Source: Pelecanus crispus (Eukaryota; Chordata; Aves; Pelecaniformes; Pelecanidae). Taken from it: DNA of 64,000 nucleotides. The position numbers were made by a program, and so were the translations under genes. The first letter of the stretch is position 1. Every line of letters begins with the position of its first letter. The notes beneath the pieces were generated by a model. That model made no database searches. It had not been told where the DNA came from and saw only the letters and a program-made list of their open reading frames with translations. Shown here piece by piece: positions 61,901 through 64,000 of this stretch. The stretch spans positions 26,516,728-26,580,727 of the forward strand of contig NC_134676.1 in assembly GCF_030463565.1 (NCBI RefSeq), written 5' to 3'.

Positions 61901-62503
61901 ATTCTTCACAGCACATGTGTAAGAAGAGGTTAGCAAACAAATTAATTTAAGGTACTGTTAAATTTAAGAGCCTAAAAAACACTATGGTGTCTTCAAATCT
62001 AGCCCCAAGAATAAATGTTTCTTCCCCTTCTCATATCCTCCCTGTTTTCCCCAGTAAACAAATACAGTTGAAGATCTTTAAAACTGAACTGTGGATTATT
62101 AACTCTAATCAGTGCAACAGCATCTTATGCATTATGCACAATGCATGAGAGCATTAAAACTTGCAGGTCACCAACGGAAATGATACAGCTCTGTTTTACA
62201 CGTGACACCTTGCTATTTTTTTCAAGTTTAATGCAGTTTAATATTAAAACCAATGAAGAATATCCTCCATAAACAGACATACTTCTCTCAAAAGACTGTT
62301 AACTCTCTTTTCAACCCAATCTCCACTATCAAATCTTACTGTACTTACACTGCATTCTGAAAATTAAACTGAGCATCAATAACTTGCTGGTGAGAGAGAA
62401 GAGTAGGTGGCATATTTAGAGGAACTTTATTGAAGAAATTACTCTGTTGTTGACGTTTTGGAGGGAAGGGTGGACGACCCAAGCTGGAGGAATTTGGGAA
62501 CAT
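13868..62503 (-). CDS. TENT2: TENT2 (PAPD4/GLD2) cytoplasmic poly(A) polymerase, whole spliced CDS, 14 coding exons
   Basis: TENT2 is a non-canonical poly(A) polymerase that lengthens short mRNA tails in the cytoplasm and adenylates some microRNAs. It lacks its own RNA-binding domain and is recruited by partners such as CPEB1 or QKI. Joining the 14 exons listed below, right to left, gives 1,509 nt without a stop: 502 residues against 484 in human (from memory). Residues 1-177 are a low-complexity Q/P/S-rich leader with basic patches (RGRKR near 91-95, KRQR near 106-109) that may act in nuclear import. The nucleotidyltransferase core covers about 178-340, with [15 protein letters not shown] at 223-237 carrying catalytic Asp235 and Asp237, and a third Asp at 297 in FDLN. 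The PAP-associated domain lies at about 400-455 ([13 protein letters not shown]). The open frame, splice sites and catalytic residues show an intact gene. Exon calls rest on reading frame and family similarity, not transcripts. Confidence 0.97.
13943..15845 (-). other. TENT2 intron 13
   Basis: 1,903 bp, GT-AG. It holds the T/G-rich low-complexity tract at 14074-14155 near its 3' end; nothing else is recognisable. Confidence 0.85.
14074..14155. repeat. T/G-rich low-complexity tract
   Basis: T runs broken by G and GGT units on the plus strand. On the transcribed strand of TENT2 it is an A/C-rich stretch near the 3' end of intron 13. Confidence 0.9.
15846..15925 (-). CDS. TENT2: TENT2 coding exon 13
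   Basis: 80 nt encoding residues 453-478, beginning [18 protein letters not shown] and ending [19 protein letters not shown] is a near-invariant C-terminal signature of GLD2. Acceptor TTGCAG; donor GTAAAA. Confidence 0.96.
15926..20330 (-). other. TENT2 intron 12
   Basis: 4,405 bp, GT-AG. It is mostly AT-rich. A pyrimidine-rich stretch on the plus strand covers about 19110-19640, including a short CA run at 19098-19111. Open frames there are by-products of the biased composition. Confidence 0.85.
20331..20422 (-). CDS. TENT2: TENT2 coding exon 12
   Basis: 92 nt encoding residues 422-451, including [15 protein letters not shown] and the conserved [11 protein letters not shown]. Acceptor CCCTAG; donor GTAAAA. 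Confidence 0.96.
20423..26559 (-). other. TENT2 intron 11
   Basis: 6,137 bp, GT-AG. It contains a perfect 12-bp inverted repeat at 21131-21170 and a short CA run near 24510-24524. No mobile element was recognised. Confidence 0.85.
21131..21170. repeat. Perfect 12-bp inverted repeat (hairpin)
   Basis: TGTGCCAAGCAT (21131-21142) and its exact reverse complement ATGCTTGGCACA (21159-21170) are separated by 16 bases. CTTTATGAT occurs twice in direct succession at 21143-21160. TGCCAAGC recurs at 21177-21184. Confidence 0.85.
26560..26696 (-). CDS. TENT2: TENT2 coding exon 11, PAP-associated domain
   Basis: 137 nt encoding residues 376-420, starting [17 protein letters not shown] and ending [16 protein letters not shown], the core of the PAP/25A-associated domain. 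Acceptor GACAG; donor GA|GTAAGT. Confidence 0.96.
29400..29520. repeat. Tandem duplication, about 60 bp, two copies
   Basis: The segment AAAAAATAAAT...TATTATTCTATACAAG...CTCTAGTAAAAA...GCAAATTACAG...CTACA occurs at 29400-29461 and again at 29463-29520 with a few substitutions and a 4-bp indel. Confidence 0.9.
30815..31196 (-). other. Unassigned open frame in TENT2 intron 10
   Basis: About 126 codons open on the minus strand (GTG start at 31159; the frame is open from about 31192), containing [17 protein letters not shown] and [15 protein letters not shown]. The composition is protein-like but I recognise no family and see no splice or promoter context. It may be an ancient coding remnant or chance. 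Confidence 0.2.
33366..33409 (-). CDS. TENT2: TENT2 coding exon 10 (44-nt small exon)
   Basis: A 44-nt exon encoding residues 362-375, [14 protein letters not shown]. Its 2+42 nt structure joins exons 9 and 11 in frame. Acceptor TTATAG; donor GTAAGT. It is too short to be found as an isolated open frame and was located by family similarity and phase. Confidence 0.94.
34921..34958. repeat. C-rich simple repeat
   Basis: CACCACCACC followed by C runs broken by single A; adjoins the CR1 fragment. Confidence 0.9.
34958..35031 (+). mobile_element. CR1 3'-end fragment
   Basis: Short tail fragment: CTCGATGATCTCTCAAGGTC, CCTTCCAACCCAAAG and two to three copies of ATTCTATG. It follows a C-rich simple repeat directly. 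Confidence 0.9.
37193..37290. repeat. Tandem duplication, about 50 bp, two diverged copies
   Basis: TGTTAAAAGG...TTAACTAG.GCTT.AGTTTATTTT occurs twice in direct succession, at 37193-37240 and 37241-37290. Confidence 0.8.
37543..37671 (-). CDS. TENT2: TENT2 coding exon 9
   Basis: 129 nt encoding residues 319-360. It contains [16 protein letters not shown], then [20 protein letters not shown], the conserved GTLxSYS segment of the central domain that lines the nucleotide pocket. Acceptor TTGCAG; donor GTAAGT. Confidence 0.96.
37672..40961 (-). other. TENT2 intron 8
   Basis: 3,290 bp, GT-AG, AT-rich. It holds a T run at 38047-38067 and a short GT microsatellite near 38951-38962. No element was recognised. 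Confidence 0.85.
40962..41038 (-). CDS. TENT2: TENT2 coding exon 8, third catalytic Asp
   Basis: 77 nt encoding residues 293-317 with split codons at both ends. [20 protein letters not shown] contains Asp297, the third carboxylate of the active site. Acceptor CCAATAG; donor GTAAGT. Confidence 0.96.
43147..44086 (+). mobile_element. CR1 LINE, 5'-truncated, RT C-terminal end and 3' UTR
   Basis: The plus strand reads ...[14 protein letters not shown], the FADD catalytic box of CR1 reverse transcriptase, near 43200-43245. A stop (TGA at 43299-43301) follows, then the C-terminal open frame 43320-43805 with [17 protein letters not shown] and [15 protein letters not shown], hallmarks of CR1. The 3' UTR runs to about 44086 and lacks the terminal octamer repeats. 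Truncated and non-autonomous. Confidence 0.95.
44152..44249 (+). mobile_element. CR1 3'-end fragment
   Basis: About 98 bp ending GGTTGGACTGGATGATCTTA...ATTCTATGATTCTA, the CR1 tail with its ATTCTATG repeat. It lies just downstream of the larger CR1 and in the same orientation, as a separate insertion or a rearranged tail. Confidence 0.88.
45841..45910 (-). CDS. TENT2: TENT2 coding exon 7
   Basis: 70 nt encoding residues 270-291, [20 protein letters not shown] then KV. It lies about 11 kb downstream of exon 6. Acceptor CTTTCAG. The reading frame into exon 8 requires the donor AG|GCAAGT at 45835-45840, that is a GC rather than a GT donor. Confidence 0.94.
47599..48136 (+). repeat. 5' LTR of the endogenous retrovirus
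   Basis: 538 bp, TGTCCTGG...ACAACA. One TATA box (TATATAAACT, near 47854-47863) and a TATTAAA-type processing signal near 47997-48003 mark U3-R-U5 order on the plus strand. Confidence 0.92.
48146..48163 (+). other. Primer binding site of the endogenous retrovirus
   Basis: TGGTGCCCAACATGAGGC, starting nine bases after the 5' LTR. It resembles lysine-tRNA type primer sites such as that of HERV-K, with what look like two CpG-decay or similar changes. Assignment to a tRNA is by resemblance only. Confidence 0.6.
48630..49790 (+). pseudogene. Decayed gag-like region of the endogenous retrovirus
   Basis: Several short open frames on the plus strand, broken by stops and frame changes: 48630-48986 (118 residues, with a run of acidic residues EQEEEEEEE), 49232-49417 and 49573-49782. 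Their order and spacing between the primer site and the protease fit gag. I see no intact CCHC zinc knuckle. Gag normally forms the virion core; this copy cannot make an intact one. Confidence 0.7.
49995..50513 (+). pseudogene. Retroviral aspartic protease-like region
   Basis: An open frame of 172 codons. The active-site triad D-T-G-A lies near residues 33-36 (GDTGAQC), and a hydrophobic flap-like stretch and IFGIDYL follow, as in retropepsins. It sits between the gag-like and reverse transcriptase regions. The frame closes before reverse transcriptase, so it is separated from the downstream pol region in this copy. Confidence 0.78.
50568..50981 (+). pseudogene. Reverse transcriptase-like region
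   Basis: Begins with [16 protein letters not shown], a typical start of the RT fingers. [13 protein letters not shown] follows in the palm, and the catalytic YIDD box lies at 50883-50894. Between palm and YIDD the usual short segment is garbled by compensating frame changes. The frame closes at 50981, and thumb and connection sequences follow only as broken pieces. Confidence 0.88.
50982..51678 (+). pseudogene. Broken RT thumb/connection region; RNase H and integrase missing
   Basis: Fragmentary frames (51067-51267, 51503-51663) resemble the RT thumb and connection part of related avian elements. They stop shortly before the polypurine tract; no RNase H catalytic motif or integrase zinc finger/DDE core is present. 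An internal deletion took out the 3' end of pol and any env. Confidence 0.6.
51679..51688 (+). other. Polypurine tract of the endogenous retrovirus
   Basis: AAGGGGTGGA lies immediately before the 3' LTR, where the plus-strand primer is expected. Confidence 0.7.
51692..52251 (+). repeat. 3' LTR of the endogenous retrovirus
   Basis: 560 bp, TGTCCTGG...ATGACA. It differs from the 5' LTR by many substitutions, by a duplication that doubles the TATA box (51941-51950 and 51965-51974), and by an inverted 25-bp segment at 51783-51807. Confidence 0.92.
55675..56449 (-). pseudogene. Unidentified decayed coding-like region in TENT2 intron 6
   Basis: I do not recognise the family. On the minus strand one frame is open from about 56407 to 56201, apart from one TAG, and encodes segments such as [15 protein letters not shown] and [15 protein letters not shown]. 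It closes at TGA 56201-56203. The next frame, open from 56220 to 55675 (181 codons), continues with [15 protein letters not shown] and [12 protein letters not shown]. Two adjoining frames of protein-like composition joined by one frameshift suggest an old gene of at least 240 codons. A splice-like acceptor (TTTTTTTTCAG, ending at 56450) and donor (CAG|GTAATA, exon end 55768) bracket it, so it might be a former exon rather than a processed copy. Chance open frame remains possible. Confidence 0.4.
56875..56941 (-). CDS. TENT2: TENT2 coding exon 6
   Basis: 67 nt encoding residues 247-268, [18 protein letters not shown] followed by STKL. Acceptor ATATTTCAG; donor GTAAGT. The four-residue insert (CFFQ) that I recall before VNQ in one human isoform has no counterpart here, because no AG lies 12 bases upstream of the acceptor. 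Confidence 0.93.
56942..57759 (-). other. TENT2 intron 5
   Basis: 818 bp between exons 5 and 6, GT-AG, AT-rich. Nothing else is recognisable. Confidence 0.85.
57760..57851 (-). CDS. TENT2: TENT2 coding exon 5, catalytic DxD motif
   Basis: 92 nt encoding residues 217-246. It holds the signature of the polymerase beta-like nucleotidyltransferases: [19 protein letters not shown], with the metal-binding pair Asp235 and Asp237. It is separated from exon 4 by an intron of only 119 bp, the shortest in the gene. Acceptor TTACAG; donor GTAAGT. Confidence 0.97.
57971..58085 (-). CDS. TENT2: TENT2 coding exon 4
   Basis: 115 nt encoding residues 178-215. It contains [15 protein letters not shown] and [13 protein letters not shown], the amphipathic helices that lead into the nucleotidyltransferase fold. 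Acceptor CTCAAG; donor GTATGT. The last base pairs with the next exon to make Gln216. Confidence 0.95.
59120..59369 (-). CDS. TENT2: TENT2 coding exon 3
   Basis: 250 nt encoding residues 95-177, the last part of the disordered leader before the catalytic core. It begins RLSEQN and contains [21 protein letters not shown] and YVPDL, all recognisable GLD2 leader motifs, and ends with PVAKDK at donor GTAATA. Acceptor CATTTAG lies at 59370-59376. Confidence 0.95.
61579..61704 (-). CDS. TENT2: TENT2 coding exon 2
   Basis: 126 nt encoding residues 53-93 plus split codons at both ends. It starts LSRALLSGN after acceptor TGTAG and ends FRGRK at donor GTAAGT. The LSRA and FRGRKR anchors match the family. 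The stretch between them ([15 protein letters not shown]) differs from the mammalian protein and seems to account for part of the extra length. Confidence 0.93.
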
Positions 62504-62540
62504 GCTCTTTTCTACTTGAAGTGAACATATATCCTTTTAC
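62349..62540 (-). CDS. TENT2: TENT2 coding exon 1 (5' UTR part 62504-62540; CDS 62349-62503)
   Basis: The ATG at 62503 opens [16 protein letters not shown], which matches the conserved MFPNS...GRPPF start of vertebrate GLD2. The exon encodes residues 1-51 plus two bases of codon 52, and ends in FNFQNA. The donor reads GT|GTAAGT. Upstream, a 16-base T run followed by AATGTAG gives an acceptor before 62540, so the leader continues in at least one further 5' exon that is not placed here. Confidence 0.95.
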
Positions 62541-64000
62541 CTACATTAAAAAAAAAAAAAAAATCTGAATTAGGCAACAAGAAATACTAGCTACCTTTTA
62601 AACTCTTGGTTTACAAATTCAAATAATCCAGAATATATTTCCAGAAATTGCTTAAAAGAATTGTGATTGTGGACTAGTTTTATCTCCTTTCTGGACAAGA
62701 CACTAACTAAAAATACTATATACTCTTAAGTTTCACAATTACTACTTACTTTATTTATGTTTAAAAGTGAATTTTTATTTGCTCCCCTCAATTTTAATTT
62801 TAGAAAAATTATATGATACAAGATAAGAGTTTTCATCTCAAGGAAAAGCAACATATTACAGTGGAATATGCTTCTTATTTCAAACATTCCACAATGAGCT
62901 TCACAATATATGGGAAGAAACACTTCATAAGAACATGAAGATGCATGTTCTGATCATGAACTATAAGCAAAATTCATTTTTTCATGACACGATAAGCAAA
63001 GCAGCAGCCAAATGATGACAGCAACTGGCAAGTAATCTATTCATACTTTAAGAACATAATCTATATGGCATTATTCTATGTTTTTATTTACTGAATGCAT
63101 TCTGTGATAGAAAAATGTGGGTTTACTACCTTTTAAATTGATTCTGGCACGACTGACTGCTGTTTGATCTTGCATCATTATATGCATTACAGACTAGCAG
63201 AAAGGTTGGATGAAAAAGAAAATCTTTGCCTCTACAGTACGTTAAACTACGAATTGCATCCATTCTGCAAATTTTACCTTAAGCTCAACTTATATGTTGG
63301 AAACAATGAAAGTTCAGACTTCCCACTAGAAAAGCTGTATCAGAAGATTTTTAAAACCAGTTATCAGTACTGTACATATCTCTCAGCTGCAGTGGAAACC
63401 TGACATTATTTTCAAGTTTCTTCATTTTTTACTTCAGACTTAAATAAGAATCCTGCAAACAGAGAAGATGTGTCACTGACACACGCAGTGACTGATGTAC
63501 GTGATTGAGCTCAATACTCTGCATATGAGTATTTATCCAATTAGCGCGATACAGGGATTCAAATACAAGAGGAAGTAGTTTTTTCAAACAACTTTTAACT
63601 GGAACATTCAGGAGTCATAAAAGCAACGGCAGTATTTCCCTAATTATTACATAAAAACCTTTTTATCAACCCAAAGCTTCTGTAACACAACTGGAAAAAA
63701 TGCTGATAGATCCATGCCCCAGCATGGAAATCCTATCAGCACACAGTAGTCCAACTTTGGAATAAAATTAAAGTATCACTCTTGGGTTCTCTCAATTACA
63801 AACTCAAAAAAAAAAAAAATTGTATTAACAGTTACATTAATAGGCATTCTCTCATACACTGAAATAAAATCAGTTATTCCAAACTTTACTGTAATAAGGT
63901 CTCACTCTTACCACAGCCTTGAAGCCGCCTTTTACCTACCACTATGACTTGTTATCATGTTTATTTGCTCAGGTTTGACGTCATTCCTTACTGCCTGTGA
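62541..64000. other. Upstream TENT2 leader intron / 5' region
   Basis: AT-rich sequence between the acceptor of TENT2 coding exon 1 and the window edge. The non-coding first exon and promoter are not recognisable here; they probably lie beyond the window, in the expected head-to-head arrangement with HOMER1. Small open frames (for example 63164-63403, plus) show no family resemblance. No repeat was recognised apart from short A/T runs. Confidence 0.5.

Larger units (their letters stand above)
57852..62348 (-). other. TENT2 introns 1-4
   Basis: Intron 1 is 61705-62348, intron 2 is 59370-61578, intron 3 is 58086-59119 and intron 4 is 57852-57970. They are AT-rich, with T/A homopolymer runs at 59720-59737 and 61800-61817. 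I recognise no mobile element or RNA gene in them. All have GT...AG ends. Confidence 0.8.

Noticed and set aside
63164-63403. 79-codon frame near the right edge as an upstream exon
   Set aside because: No splice context or family match, on the opposite strand to TENT2.
1-64000. CRISPR arrays, tRNA, rRNA, bacterial operons
   Set aside because: No spaced direct repeats, cloverleaf or rRNA sequence seen; the sequence is an animal gene region.

Overview
The window is vertebrate nuclear DNA, and a bird is by far the best fit. It holds a long, AT-rich, intron-dominated gene, CR1 LINE fragments with the typical ATTCTATG-type 3' end, and two families of long terminal repeat elements of the kind common in neoavian birds. 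The gene content is the TENT2-CMYA5 neighbourhood (human 5q14; chromosome Z in chicken). The species cannot be fixed from the sequence.

Layout, all genes on the minus strand. From about 62,540 down to 13,868 lies TENT2 (PAPD4/GLD2), the cytoplasmic non-canonical poly(A) polymerase. All 14 coding exons could be placed. Spliced together they give 1,509 nt in one uninterrupted frame (502 residues plus stop), with the nucleotidyltransferase aspartates and the PAP-associated domain intact. Thirteen coding introns were resolved; twelve are GT-AG and intron 7 is GC-AG. The 3' UTR runs left from 13,868, with its end unresolved. About 5.1 kb downstream of the TENT2 stop, in tandem, is the first coding exon of CMYA5 (myospryn) at 8563-8723, recognised from its acidic poly-glutamate N-terminus, splice donor, strong Kozak start and GC-rich upstream region. 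Positions 1-8562 are therefore the start of CMYA5 intron 1. HOMER1 would be expected beyond the right end.

Mobile DNA. A 1,143-bp solo LTR with internal tandem repeats sits in CMYA5 intron 1 (2043-3185). An internally deleted endogenous retrovirus with two LTRs, an exact 5-bp target duplication, and decayed gag, protease and reverse transcriptase regions sits antisense in TENT2 intron 6 (47,599-52,251). CR1 fragments lie in TENT2 introns 7 and 9.

Items most worth following up: (1) a decayed, protein-like region in TENT2 intron 6 (about 55,675-56,449, minus) that I cannot assign to any family; (2) a 25-bp segment inverted between the two LTRs of the retrovirus; (3) the GC-AG intron of TENT2; (4) a repeated 11-bp TATA/MEF2-like motif on both sides of CMYA5 exon 1. 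I saw no prokaryotic-type system, CRISPR array, rRNA or tRNA gene.
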